Shown: positions 31,249 through 43,690 of the stretch, piece after piece | How the letters are laid out: each line of letters begins with the position of its first letter | Position numbering within the stretch: position 1 is the stretch's first letter | From: Symsagittifera roscoffensis | Lineage: Eukaryota; Xenacoelomorpha; Acoela; Convolutidae | Length of the DNA stretch: 64,000 nt | NCBI RefSeq assembly: GCF_963678635.1 | Contig: NC_087062.1 | Location: 35,862,052-35,926,051 of the forward strand | Reading direction: 5' to 3' | Position numbers and translations under genes: made by a program | Notes under the pieces: generated by a model | Databases searched by the model: none | What the model saw: only the letters and a program-made list of their open reading frames with translations | What the model was told of the DNA's origin: nothing

Positions 31249-32572
31249 TCAATTATTTCCCGTTTCATCATCATCTTCACTTTGAGCGGCCAGTGCTAGT
31301 GCTAGGTTTTCATCCATTTGCATTTGGGTCATATCTTCAACAAGACCGCCAATAGCGCCTTCAGAACTTTCCTCTTCATCATTTTCAGCATTATTAGCCC
31401 GCTCTTCAAGGTCAAATGGTGCATCGTTTCGAACTTGCATCCAGTTTCTCAACATGGCTAAAAGATTTTCACGATTAGCTACAGCTCCTTGACCGCCTAA
31501 ATTTCCCCCATTTGCATCATTATTTTCGAGTTGATGGACATCGGCTAACGGTCCTCCAGCAATATTGTCGCCAGGTACTTGCTGTATACCCTCACCTAAA
31601 ACCTCGATAGGGTTCTCCATCTGAATACCTCGGACCCCAGCCTGATTCAGAGCTTCTTGTTCTACGCCATAAAGTGGCATCAACGCTTCCAAAAAAGTCG
31701 ACAGAAGGTTATTGCCAATAGGGTACCTGGATCTGCTCGTGGGCGATGGAGGTCGTTCGTAACTGGTCTCAGTATCCGGCGGTGGCAGAGGATCATAAGA
31801 ATACAAAGGCGCTGATTGAAGCTCAACTGGTAAATTTGCGGGCACCTCTTTCACATCTGAGAGTATAAAATGTCTGTATACATTACGCGGGGTTCCCTTG
31901 TACAGTGACTTTCTGTTATTTTGTGATTTCGCGACCATAGAGTCTTTTGATTTTACCCGTTCTATTGCTACCTTTGTACATCTTTCTAGCCACTTCATGA
32001 CTTCGGGTTGCTTCCACACATGAAATATTCTATGAGCATATAACCTGCACATTTGAGTCACTATTGTCAACTGATTAGTGTCAGCTGACATTCCGAAGTA
32101 TCTATTTCTTTCCGTTTTTGCGTCAGCGTCAATATTACACAAATTCAACAATTCTGGTAAAACTGAGGGAAACGCTATGAGAGCCTCTTGTAACTTCTTA
32201 TCCAATTGTTTTTCATCGTATTTTGAGTTTTCACTATCATGGAGCAGAAACTCAGCAAGTGGTACCGAGTATGCAAAATTAGGCAATTGGTGCAGATTTT
32301 TCAGAGGGTTCCAAACTTTGTAGAAATTGATCAGCCACTTGTACTGTTTAGACATGATAGCACATATGTCTATAAGAAAAAGAATTGACAAAGGGTCATC
32401 GTCAGGGGATAAACTGAGAATAAGTTTGCAGAACTCCAGAGACGTTCTGTGACATCCCTTTTTGGTTAGAAAGTGGATCTGGTGAAACATGGCCATGTAT
32501 AGACTTCTGTTTTCAGGATACTTGTACGGAAGTCTGCATTTTCCAGAAGTCAACGAGAACATGGGATGGAAA
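31249..32572 (-). CDS. TCF25: TCF25 (NULP1/Rqc1 family), exon 4, main TCF25 domain
   Basis: Terminal exon of 440 codons. TCF25/Rqc1 proteins are conserved basic helix-loop-helix-like proteins; the yeast member works in the ribosome quality-control complex. The exon opens with FHPMFSLTSGKCRLPYKYPE and continues with CHRTSLEFCKLILSLSPDDD, LPNFAYSVPLAEFLLHD and APLYSYDPLPPPDTETSY, all hallmark stretches of the TCF25 domain. The tail is acidic. Acceptor GTTTTAG ends at 32573 and joins exon 3 in phase 2. The assembled protein is about 740 residues, near the usual size for the family. Confidence 0.95.
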
Positions 32573-32659
32573 CTAAAACATATGTTATTGATCTCACGAC
32601 CCTTAACATGAATTTCAAGAATCTTTCATGATTGACATTTTTAAAACAAACGAACGCAA

Positions 32660-33140
32660 CGCATCCAGAAAACTGGATGGGTAGATAATTTTGCCTCCGC
32701 CAAAAATTCGCAACAAGCTTTCGAAAAAATAAAATTATCACAAGGAAGCTGTTTCAGTTTCAAATACTGTTTAGGATTCGGACATTTTTGTAAAATTTTA
32801 CTATTTACAGAAAACTGGATGGATATATAATGTTTAATTCTGCCAAAAATTTGCAACATATTTTCGAACAAAAAAAATAATCACAATGAAGCTGTTTCAG
32901 TTTCAAATACTGTTTATGATTAGGACATTTTGGTAAAATTGTACAATTTACAGAAAACTGGATGGATATATAATGTTTAATTCTGCCAAAAATTTGCAAC
33001 ATATTTTCGAACAAAAAATTATCACAAGGAAGCAGTTTCAATTTCAAATGCTGTTTATGATTGGGACATTTTTGAAAAAATATACCATTTAGAGAAAAAT
33101 GGACGGATAGATAATGTTTAACTACGCCAAGAAATCGGAA
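32660..33140. repeat. Intronic minisatellite, about 142-bp period
   Basis: Three to four diverged tandem copies lie within the 984-bp TCF25 intron. They are marked by ACTGGATGGATATATAATG-type segments starting at 32672, 32814, 32957 and about 33097. Open frames across it are by-products of the repeat. Confidence 0.8.
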
Positions 33141-33556
33141 CAATAAAGTCCATTTTTGAACAGAGTCAAAGCTACGCTTCGCAATCACTAGCGAGAAAGT
33201 GCAAAACGAAAAAGAAGAAATTAGCCCCGAATTAGTCGAAATTCGGCTACTTATCGGATTCGAACTCACAGAGCTAATATCTGATACTGCTATTTTGGAT
33301 ACTGATGTCTTTTTATCGACTGAGCCAACAACCTCGACTTGCTTCAAAACTGGCTTCAATATATAGCAAGCAACTGATCTAATTATCATATGCATTTCAT
33401 TCACGACGGTGACAAGCCTCAGACGGAAAAAGGCTGGTAACATGAAACTGAATTCCATAAGCCATATGATCTTATGTGCCAAAAGATCCCATGCGCGAAA
33501 AATGATCCGTTCAAAAATAATGTAGCGGTAGTATCAACTCATTAAGTTGAACTTAC

Positions 33557-33895
33557 GCTGACTCCGATATGCACAAAGCTCTTTCAATCAGAGTTGCCGC
33601 ATTCTGACTATCATCATTCATCCGAAACAGATTGCTGGCCTGTATCAAAGTGTCCAGGTGGAACCAGTTTTGCTGCATCAATCGCATCAGGCCCTCGTGT
33701 TGCATACCATGTGTTGCACTCCAGAAAGCAATTTGTGCTTTCTGGTACTCCTTCGAGTGCTCGAATTTGAAAATGTATCTATCGGCCTCATGCTTCAACA
33801 TGGTCATTGATATACCCACCTTTGGAATTGTGGGTGAGTTTGGAGGGTATTTGGCTAATTTGAAAGTGTTTCGGCTCTGAGGATGTTTGTGAGAT
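33557..33895 (-). CDS. TCF25: TCF25, exon 3
   Basis: 339 nt between acceptor TTGTTTCAG and donor TCAGC|GTAAGT. It encodes the N-terminal part of the TCF25 domain: PPNSPTIPKVGISMTML, FKFEHSKEYQKAQIAFW and ASNLFRMNDDSQNAATLIER. Phases (2 in, 2 out) agree with both neighbours. Confidence 0.93.
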
Positions 33896-34201
33896 CTGAA
33901 ACAATTGAACAAACAGAGTTTATCATAAAAAAGATAGAGCACTGAAGAACTCACAATTGTGTATCACGATTTCCAAAATCTCAAAAAACTGGAAAAAAAT
34001 TTCTCTATCTTCACAGAGCTCAATTTATTAACATTTTGCGATCAAAGATTTTCGTTTTTTTTTTAAATTATTAGCTCAATCTGATTTTCAAAACTAATTA
34101 CATGCTTTGCAAAAATCATTATTTTCTAGAAATCGTTATAAGTATCCGATATCTAATTTTTTGAGTGCAGTCTTAACAAAACGACACCAGTTTTAATTTA
34201 C

Positions 34202-34534
34202 CTTTTTTGCTTGTTCATATTTCTGAACACGTCAGAGCCGAACATCCTGACCATTTCGTTTTCGGCCAATAGAAATCGAGCATCAATTGACAGGCATGAT
34301 TGAGCTTGAGTAGTAGTTCCCAAATGTCTCGCATCATCCAGCAAACTTGTTTTGGTTTCATCGGAGAAATCTGAATTCAATACAGCCTGTTGCTCTTTTT
34401 CTTTGATTATCTTTTCAAGTTCTTCGTCCGTGTCTAGCTCAGTCTCCTTCTTTGTGTCTCCGTTTAGAACGCCAGACCCGCTCTTGTTCTTCTTTTTTTT
34501 CTTCCGCTTCTTTTTAACTACTGCTGCTTCAGGC
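34202..34534 (-). CDS. TCF25: TCF25, exon 2
   Basis: 333 nt from acceptor GAAATTTAG to donor AAAAAG|GTAAAT. It encodes a Lys-rich basic segment (VVKKKRKKKKKNKSG), an acidic Glu-rich helix (DTDEELEKIIKEKEQQ), then the conserved run ending MFGSDVFRNMNKQK. An alternative acceptor 15 nt upstream (CTTAG) would give phase 0 and pair with a different exon 1 donor. Confidence 0.88.
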
Positions 34535-34939
34535 CTAAATTTCAAAAACTAAGATATTTCCACCAGGCTTTTGGTTTTCCTATGGTCATTCTATTTTTTA
34601 ACAGCATTCCGTTTGAGTTAAACTATATGTAGATCTCAATTCCCAGCTATGTAACTGCTTTAAAAATTAAATCAAAGGAAACTCAACTTCAACTTCAGCT
34701 TTAAATCTTCCTCCAACCCATTTTAAGTACTAAACAAAGAACATAGTTCTTCCGTATAAAAATAAACAGCTACTCATAGCTATTGGTCAGAAATTAAAAA
34801 TTGGTCAGTGCTTTTTTAGTTAAACTGTTTTTATTTGATATGATCATAGCAACTAAATTTATTCACTCAATTCTAACCAAATCGTTTTTTTTGCTGTTCT
34901 CAAACTACACTGCATTGTTCTGGAATTGTTCATAAAGAT

Positions 34940-37890
34940 CAAAATGCAGCGCAACTTCAACTACAGACGGAATAATCGAAAACTGAGACGATGATCATAT
35001 TTTACCGAATGGGTCAAAAACTCGCTATTCAAGATGTTCTACCTACAAGTAGTGGACAGTGTTGCAGCAAAATGGACATCGCCCCAAAGAGGGAAAAGGG
35101 CTTCAACACGTGCGAACCTGGATACCCTTTTTGGGAAGGGCCGGGGTCTAGGCTTAGCCGAGCCACACTTCTCCTTAAACAAACTGAAGGCAAACAAACG
35201 GGGCCTCAGGCCAGTATCTCTAAGTTGAGAACAAAAGAGGAAAGTTATAGTGAGAAGACTAGAGACGATACATCCGAACCCAAGACCGGGCAACGAAGAA
35301 TGGATTGCAACAAAAATGAAGAAGATGTACAAGAAAAAAAGGAAAGAGAGAGGGAAAGAAAAGAGGCGAGAAAAATGGAAATACCAAAATAGAAAAGACG
35401 GAAAGATAGCAAAGAACCTTACGACCAAAGTGAGGAAAAAAGAAAACGACAGATGAAACAATGTATCACAGCAAAAAAAGGAGTAAAGGAAGAAACGAGG
35501 ATAGCAATATGGAATATAAGAAACTGCAATATTCTTATAGACGGAAGAGGGAGAATTCAACACAATCTCGAAGAAGTGAAAAATTGTTCTGTTATCGAAA
35601 GTATCATCTTACGAAGAAAGCACCCAATGGTGGTACGAAGAAGATAAGGTGGTAATACAAGGCAAAAGATGCGCCAGAGTACTGATAGGATTTTGGGATA
35701 GAGCTTGGAAGGAGCAAGGCAGTCAAGTAAGGACCCAGGAAAGAGTACTGATGGTGGCATTTAACAACACAAAACTATCGACCGTATATCAAGCGTTGTC
35801 GCAAAAAAAAAAAAGTAGACGAATTCAAGAAAAAAAAGAAATCAAAAGAAAGGTAAGGGAACGAGAGCGAAAAAGGAATGAAATTATAGAAAAAGACGCA
35901 ATCAGAAAACAACGCGTGAAGCCTGATACCGATAGAACAATTCAAAGAACATTTCTGGAAATTAAAGAAAACGAGAGACCAGAATACGCTTCAGCAAAAG
36001 ATTCAAGCAAGAAGGATAAACACTGACATCTGCAACACAAGAGCAAAAACTAGCCGCGATCAAAATGAACGAAATTCCAAATGACGGAGAAATATATGAG
36101 GCATGGGAACAAACTAGGGAGAAAGCACCAAAAGATAACGTGCGAATAATATCGATTAAAGCAGCTCCCGAAAAGAATAATAGCCAAAATAATTAGAAAA
36201 ATTTTTCAACAATCAGCCGACAAATGGGAAGATATAGTGATATTAGGTAAAGTTATACAACTGTAAAAGAACAAAGGCGAAAAAGCTGACGTAAATAACT
36301 ACCGAGAAACATGCTTGCTGTCATTGACAACAAGAACTCTAGCGCGACTCTTAACACTAAGAGACTGGGCGGCGGAGAAATTTGGTCTCTACGACGGCAA
36401 TCAAGATAGATTCCGACAAGGAAGATCGACAGCAGACTCATCTCAAATAACGATAAGAATACAAGACAGCAGTAAAGTACAAACAAATGAACTAGAAGGG
36501 AGCATTAAAGAACAAGCTAGCTAGCTTGTTGGATTCCAAAAAAATATATCATCGAATCAACCGTCCAATATGGAAAATTTTGGAAAACTATAGAGGTTTT
36601 GGAAAAACTGAAGGACACAAGAAAAGAAGAAGGAAGCGGAAAGGAACTCAGCAGGGAGTGGAGACCACAAAGGGGATTATGGAGGGATGCCCGAGCTCAT
36701 CAATCATGTTCAACATATACCACCAAGTACCGATACGAGCAATAGAAATGGAAAGAGAAAATTCTGGAATCGAAATAAAATAGCTACCCGGAATCTGCTG
36801 CATGGAACAAAGACGAATAGTGAAGACTGTTTATGGGTAAGAGTGAGAAATGTTTTATTTGCGGATGATATGACAATTCTGGCAACGTCAGATGAATTGG
36901 AAAAAGACAAAGGAACAAGTAAATACAACATGAACCTTTGGAGAAAATACAAACACGAAAGAAGAAAACATTACGTTAGAAACGGCCGAAGCAGAAGTAA
37001 CGAGATTCTTATGATTATGGCTTGGGAAAGCTGTAGACTAAAAGAGAAGAGTAAGAAGAGCGACGAGAGCATGGTTTAAAGTGAAGAAACGGTTGAAAAA
37101 TACACGATTAACAAAAGAACACAAGCGAGAGTTGTGGAAGCGATTGTGGAAAGTACAATGCTGTACAACTGTCATGCCAGATCATGGAGAGTCGGAGAAA
37201 TAAATCGTTTGCAAACAACAGTAGATAATTGTTATCGCTATATTTGGAGTACGAAAAACAAACCGCCGTTAAGAGAGATGGAAGAAAAGCATCAAAACGC
37301 GTGGAACGTCAGGAACAGTCTAAAAATTAAAATTATACGAATGAAAATTGAAAAGAGGAGCCTTGCAAGGTTAAGACACGTAATAAGAATGCCGTACGGA
37401 AACGAGAACAGCACGAGAAGTAATTTTCAGATTGACAAAATCGACGGAAGAAAATGAAGGAAACAAGAGGACAGGAAACACATCACCAGAATGGACGAGA
37501 CGACGCAGAAATTAAGATAACACAGCACGAGAAAAATGAATCATGAATTTGTCGAATAGGCGGCAACAAATGCATAGGAGGGGTAGGATGGCAAATCACG
37601 CTTAAAAGATGCATGCAGAGAATGCTAACGACAAATGCATCGGATGTGACAGAAAATTCTACCAGTCAGCCAACCTAAAGAACCACCTGAAAGCCTGCAT
37701 TGCAGCCAAGTTTTCAACAAAATATCGACCGGAATACAAGAAATGCAACGGATATAATAAAATGATCCCTAAAATTAACCTTACAAGGCGAGAGGTGCTG
37801 CAGAGGACCCGGGCTAACCTCATGAAGGTGGACGCCGATAAAGGAAAGGGTCAAGAAAGAGTTTTGAAACATCTAAAACACTAAACAGAG
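34940..37890 (+). mobile_element. Decayed non-LTR retrotransposon (LINE) in TCF25 intron 1
   Basis: Plus-strand RT fragments are scattered over several frames with many stops. LRDWAAEKFGLYDGNQDRFR and GRSTADSSQI lie at about 36350-36450. A GCPSSSIMFNIYHQVP-type block lies at about 36680-36750, and FADDMTIL at about 36860-36885. Then comes a C-terminal thumb/connection-like part (LYNCHARSWRVGEINRLQ) at about 37150-37400. A Cys/His finger KCIGCDRKFY...LKNHLKAC lies at about 37635-37700. The order suits a Dong/R4-like or related LINE; clade uncertain. No intact endonuclease is seen. It is dead and lies antisense to TCF25. Confidence 0.75.
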
Positions 37891-39047
37891 CTCAAGTAGA
37901 CAATTACACCACCTGCTGCAGTAGCCACTGCCGTTCTATCAGGAACACAAGATTTAGCACTCAATTTCCTCATGGTGAACAAACTAATTCAAACATCTGC
38001 ACAAACGCGCAAGCAGCGAATGATAAATATACTGCCAATTCCCTTCGACTTTAAAACTTTGTTAAATAAATGAAAGATCTAACCCCAATGGCAACTGATA
38101 ATGATCACGACCGAATTGATTTGTGCGGCAACTACGACATGTTCACAAATCAACCATTATATTCAAATCACATTGGTATTACTTACATTGAAACATATTT
38201 CTTTCAAGCCTTTCTCACCAACAAAATGGGAAGACATGCTATCGTACGTACTACCTTTACCTCAAAAAAATGCATTCCCTTAAGTTCGAAAGATTTGAAA
38301 ATTATGCAAAAAGAATAAACGACAAGCTGTGCTTCAATTTTGCTTCTATCAACAAACATAGCAAACTGACAGTTGGAAAAAAGTGATGAACGCAAGAAAA
38401 CTGAAAAAACTGAGATAACTTGATAAATAGATAACACTTTTATTTCCCCGGGAAATCTGATAATTAATTTCTATTTTCGAAATTAGAAGTCCATCACATT
38501 TTTCGCGACCTTTACACTTTTGCTGTTCAACGGAAATGCACTGATATAAATCACAAGTCAAACCGCGAAAAATCAAAATTGAGCCTGAACAAATTTTGAG
38601 ACTTTCCCTGAAAAAAAAATCACCAAGACCTATATAAGAATACTCACAACGTTCATTACTCTTAAAAGAATGGTACCAAACCTTTGGAAATTGTTGTTCT
38701 CTCCAGGGTTGCACAAAAATCCTATTTACATGAAAAATCAAACGAATCGGATTTTTTATTTAAATCGATTTTTTCAAAAACAGTATCTTAGAAAAACCAA
38801 AAGTGTTACAAAAATTTATTGAAATGAAGGGTATTATGTGAAAGTTTGATCAACGTTCAGCTTTGGCTTAGAACCTTCATGCTATAGACCAGTTTTGCAA
38901 AACTGGCGAGTAAAAGTTGGCGTGTAAATGGCGGGAAAAACACGCGACCAACAGAGAAAATTTAAATTTTCACACCTTTGATTTAAATCAAAAAACGTCA
39001 GATTGAAATGATTCAAATCAATTAATATAAATGAAGAAACCCTGGTT
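37891..39047. other. Intronic sequence with dispersed-repeat remnants
   Basis: No gene. The stretch 38340-38640 resembles 18280-18340 and 19260-19330, and part resembles 46900-47040. It is an old dispersed repeat. Confidence 0.5.
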
Positions 39048-40015
39048 CTCTCGCTTGCTTTGGAACTAGCGGGATGGAGCAGTTCGGCGAGGCTCCCCCA
39101 ATATGTGAAAGCAGTATGTAGCTTGTGTGACCATAAACCGTACAAAAAAGAACAACCGATGCTGAGGAAAAACTTAATGCCAGTATACGAAGGCAAAATG
39201 AGTCAGCACTTTTGAGTACTTTTTTCATTTTTTTTGGCAATGGGTGCCGTATTTTTTTCAGTATTTTTGGCAAAAGGTGCTCGCTTGCTTTGGAACTAGC
39301 GGGATGGAGCAGTTCGGCGAGGCTCCCCCAATATGTGAAAGCAGTATTTAGCTTGTGTGACCATAAACCGTACAAAAAAGAACAACCGATGCTGAGGAAA
39401 AACTTAATGCCAGTATACGAAGGCAAAATGAGTCAGCACTTTTTGGTCCTTTTTTCATTTTTTTTGGCAATGGGTGCCGTATTTTTTTCAGTATTTTTGG
39501 CAAAAGGTGCTCGCTTGCTTTGGAACTAGCGGGATGGAGCAGTTCGGCGAGGCTCCCCCAATATGTGAAAGCAGTATGTAGCTTGTGTGACCATAAACCG
39601 TGCAAAAAAGAACAACCGATGCTGAGGAAAAACTTAATGCCAGTATACGAAGGCAAAATGAGTCAGCACTTTTTGGTACTTTTTTCATTTTTTTTGGCAA
39701 TGGGTGCCGTATTTTTTTCAGTATTTTGGCAAAAGGTGCCCGGTAGCTTGTGTGATCAAAAACAGTTCAAAAAAGAACGACCAATTCTGAAGGAAAACCT
39801 TAATGCCAGTATACGAAGGCAAAATGAGTCAGCACTTTTTGGTACTTTTTTCATTACTTTTTGGCAATGGGTGCGGTATTTTTTTCAGTATTTTTGGCAA
39901 AAGGTGCCCGGTAGCTTGTGTGATCATAAACAGTACAAAAAAGAACGACCAATTCTGAAGGAAAACCTTAATGCCAGTATACGAATGCAAAATGGCTCAG
40001 TACTTTTTTTTCAGA
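39048..40015. repeat. Satellite array: 230-bp units then 168-bp variants
   Basis: Three near-identical units of exactly 230 bp start with TCGCTTGCTTTGG at 39051, 39281 and 39511. Two shortened units of about 168 bp (from about 39736 and 39904) follow, lacking the first part. Apparent open reading frames on both strands are produced by the repeat. Confidence 0.93.
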
Positions 40016-40489
40016 GCCTAAGTAATTTAGATTAGACCAGATCGAATTTTGAGGTTTCTCTTGTTCGCTTGATAAGCCCAGACGTTTTCTAGCGGCCTCT
40101 CGGAATATTATTTAATTCTAAATGTAAAACCTTATGTCAGCAAACGAAAACTAAAAGTAATTATAGTTTTTCAGTGCCTCATCTAGTTTGCTTTGAACCT
40201 AGCTGAATTTCAGCTAACTATATCAATTTTCTATAAAGACGCAGCTTCAAAAACTCGGATTAAAAAAATCTTTTTACTAGCACTTTGATTATGAAACAAT
40301 TGTCTTTATGATAAGACGTTAGGTTGAGCTATGGGTCGCCATCCCTTCAATAGTGGCTTTCTAAAACTACTTCACTAATTGTGCAGCCTTTGAAAATCAA
40401 TCAAACTAGCAGACCCACTGCAGCTAAAGCTGCTCCAGCAAAATGGCAAGGTTCACCCTCAACAGAAAAATATTTTGGATTGATGAATA

Positions 40490-41950
40490 GTTAACTGGTT
40501 GTAGCGATGCCTGGACGAATAAATGGATGGAATGATGGCAGGATGAATGGATAGCTGGATTGACGCATGGATGGCTGTCTAGATGAATGGTTAGACGGCT
40601 CGTTGCATCGATGGTTTAATGGATGGATGGCTTTAGTGATGGCTGGATTAAAGGATGACTGGCTGGATGTATGGATGACGGGTTGGATGGAAGGTTACAC
40701 TGATCAAAGCATGGATGGATGGGAGAATGGATGGATGAATGGTTTGGTGAATGGCTAGATAGATCGACTGATGGCTGGCTGAAGGGACGGATGGCTTGAT
40801 GGATTGAGAGACGGATAGATATCTAGATGGATGAATAGGTAGATTGATGAACTACCGAATGAATTACGGGATGATTGATGGCTGGCTGAGATAGGCGAAT
40901 CGCTATATGGATAGATGGATGGCTGAATAGCTAGATCGATGGATGGGTTCACGGATGAATGTATCGTTGGTTAGATGGATGAACGGTTTGGTGAGAAGCA
41001 TGGATATGGGTTGGACGGGTAGAGGGATCAATGGGTCCACGGATAGATTAATGAATGGATGGCAGGTTGGAGTATAATGCGTGGCTTGAAAATTGGTTGA
41101 ATTGATAGATGGATGCTGGGATAAATGAATTTTTGGGTAGATAGATGGTCAAATAAACGGTTGGCTGTATACATATCTGGATGGCTAGATGAATGACTTA
41201 ATGGATGGATGGATTGTTAAATGATTAAATGAATGGGTGCGTGGATGAATGGAAAACTGGAAGAACTAACGGCTAGATGTATGGCTTGTTAGACAGATGA
41301 CTGGATGAATGAATGGACAGATGGATGGATGGCAGGACGAAAGGATGGTAGGATCAACGAATGGCTAGATGGATGGGCGAATGATTGAATGTCTGACTGG
41401 ACGGATTGCTTGATGAATGGATAGCAGTTTGGATGGCGGGATGGATCGCTCATAGGATGAATGGGTTGGAGGGCAGGATAGATGGATGACTGATTAGTTA
41501 AATGCATGACTGAATGGTCGTATAGTGGGATGGATGGCCTGCTAGATGGATGGATGGCTAAGCTGATGGATAGATGAATGGCTAGATGAACGGATGGAAC
41601 AAGGTTTGAAAGCTCTTAGAGGATCAATGACTGGATGGATTGATAGATGGATAGCTTATTGCATGGAGGGATAAAACAGTTGATGGATGGCCGATTGCAT
41701 GGATGAATGGGTGGATGAATCGCTTGATGATGGCCTGATAGATTGCTAAACCTGGATTTCTGGAGAGACGAATGGAAGGCTAGATGGCTCAAAGAATGGT
41801 CAGAATTAAGATAAATTGGCTGGTTGGATCGCTTCATGGGTGGATGGAACGATGGCTGATGTATCATTGTACCGATGGCTATATTGATAGATGGCTTGAT
41901 GGATATATGGTTGGATTGATGTATGGATATTTGGATTGATGCTTAGATGA
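40490..41950. repeat. Degenerate (ATGG)n array, about 1.45 kb
   Basis: Continuous imperfect GGATGGATGAATGGCT-type sequence. The period is four bases, with interspersed single substitutions. Strong purine/GT strand bias. Not coding. Confidence 0.95.
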
Positions 41951-43462
41951 ACCATGTACAACAGCTGAGGAAACCCTGACATCGCCCCAGCAGGGTAGAG
42001 AACTTCAAACTTTGAAAATTATATTTTTAATTTAACTTTTTCGAAGGTTTGAAAAATAAAAGGGTCGTCTCATGAAAATTGAGAAGCGTTGAGCAGTCAA
42101 AATTGAATGCCAGATATAAATAAACTGAGACTAATTTGACAGCAACCCACCATAGAACTGAAAGCTTCAAACAAAGATACAAGAGAACTTTTCAAAAAAT
42201 CGAGAAAAACTGCATTTTTTAGAAACTAAAAAGCTTTGAGTAGTCAAACTTGGCAAAGAGACTTGAATCCCCAGAGAGAAGCCTGACAGCGCCCGAACAT
42301 ATGAGAAATTCAAATTTTGGATAATTCTGAAAACTTAATTTTCCAAAACATTTGAAAAAACGTCATTTCTCGGAAACTTAAGACTCAGGTTTTCATATTT
42401 TGAAGCCAATTTTTCAACTACGAGAGAATATTGACAGCACCCGTTCATGGGGTTACCAATTTCGAAATTGGTGAGATAAATGCGGAAACAAAAAACGCTC
42501 GTTATATAATTTATAGATGGATGAATTCAACTTTACATTAAACTTCACTGCGCTGCGCTCCTCCATGCTGGCATCATAGCTACAGCTGTAGATTCGGGCC
42601 TTTCAATTGGCCTAGCATTCATAAACTGGACAATCATGCTAGCTGTGTAAAAGTTCTTTCGTTCAACATGCAAAAATATTTTGCTTAAATATGAAGAGAT
42701 CCGAGTCGCACGCATTGAAATTTAAAATAGATATAGCTAGACCGACCTATAGATTGCTCCTTTTCGTTTGAGCAAGATCAGAAAATTGGTGCTAAAGGCA
42801 AGCTCAGTTCTGATCAAAATCCAAAGACAGTAAGCATCTTGCATGTTGTTCTGCTTTAGGTGGCAACTTTTGCTGGCTTAATAATTTAATGTTGTCAACA
42901 CCAAAGGTAGTTTACAATTTTTTCATTATTATTTTGAAATAAAACTTTGCTGCTTCGACCACTTCGTAATGGAAAGGAACTATGCAGCAGATTTTTTTCA
43001 ATGCATTCTAACAACTTTAAAGAAACCTCGAAGCAGTCTTTGGTATCTAACTAAAATGCTCGTGATTTGGATTCTGAACAATATTGAAAAAACTTGTCTC
43101 CAAGTCGAGAAAAAACTTGTCTGCATTTTACCACATTTACAAGGTATGACATTCAACTAATATTTCGAGGATACCCAATTCCAAATCTAGTGCTGTTTCC
43201 GTTAATTTACCAAAAAACAACACTGTTTGTTCAACTAACTGAACTGCACATTATTAAAAAAACACAAAGTAGGAAATAATATAAAGTTTCAAACTACTCA
43301 CAGGAGGAATCAGTGTGGTCGGAATATTCTGTGCTACTTACACAGCAAAGTAAACGGCTATTTTCGTTTAAAATGTGGGCTGGTTTGTACAGCCTTAAAA
43401 AAGGGCAATCTTTTTTCATTCAGGAAGGATTTTATATTTTATCTATTTTTGGACTCGCAGAC

Positions 43463-43690
43463 TTTCTCGATTTCTTTTGGTTCATGCTGTTCCTCTTGTT
43501 CACTGTCTTCGCCGCCAAAATAATCATCAAGAATATCAGCCGAAAACTTCGAAATAGGCTTTGCGATTAGATCACAATTTTCTCCTCCCGATGATTCGGC
43601 ATTCGCATCTTGGTTGTCTGATTTGCTAACATCACTTGGACCATCGCGTTGTTTCTCCGCTAGTGCTCTGCGGTACGCCCTTGTTGACAT
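43463..43690 (-). CDS. TCF25: TCF25, first exon, proximal copy
   Basis: From the ATG at 43690 the exon encodes about 76-78 residues beginning MSTRAYRRALAEKQ, which fits the conserved MSRRALRRL-type start of TCF25. A Ser/Asp/Glu-rich stretch and an acidic segment (DDYFGGEDSEQEEQHE) follow. Donor candidates are AAA|GTCTGC (phase 0) and CGA|GTCC (phase 2). Neither is strong, and the choice depends on which acceptor exon 2 uses. GGGTTTTTCAG ends 18 nt before the ATG. Confidence 0.8.

Noticed and set aside
39022..40035. Overlapping frames on both strands with repeated peptides
   Set aside because: They are generated by the 230-bp satellite, whose repeats give the same peptide in every unit.
40567..41867. 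Frames with DGWMNGW-type and HPSIHPS-type peptides
   Set aside because: Translation of the ATGG tetranucleotide array.
43313..43570. Plus-strand hydrophobic frame (and its duplicate at 45397)
   Set aside because: It is the antisense shadow of the TCF25 first exon.
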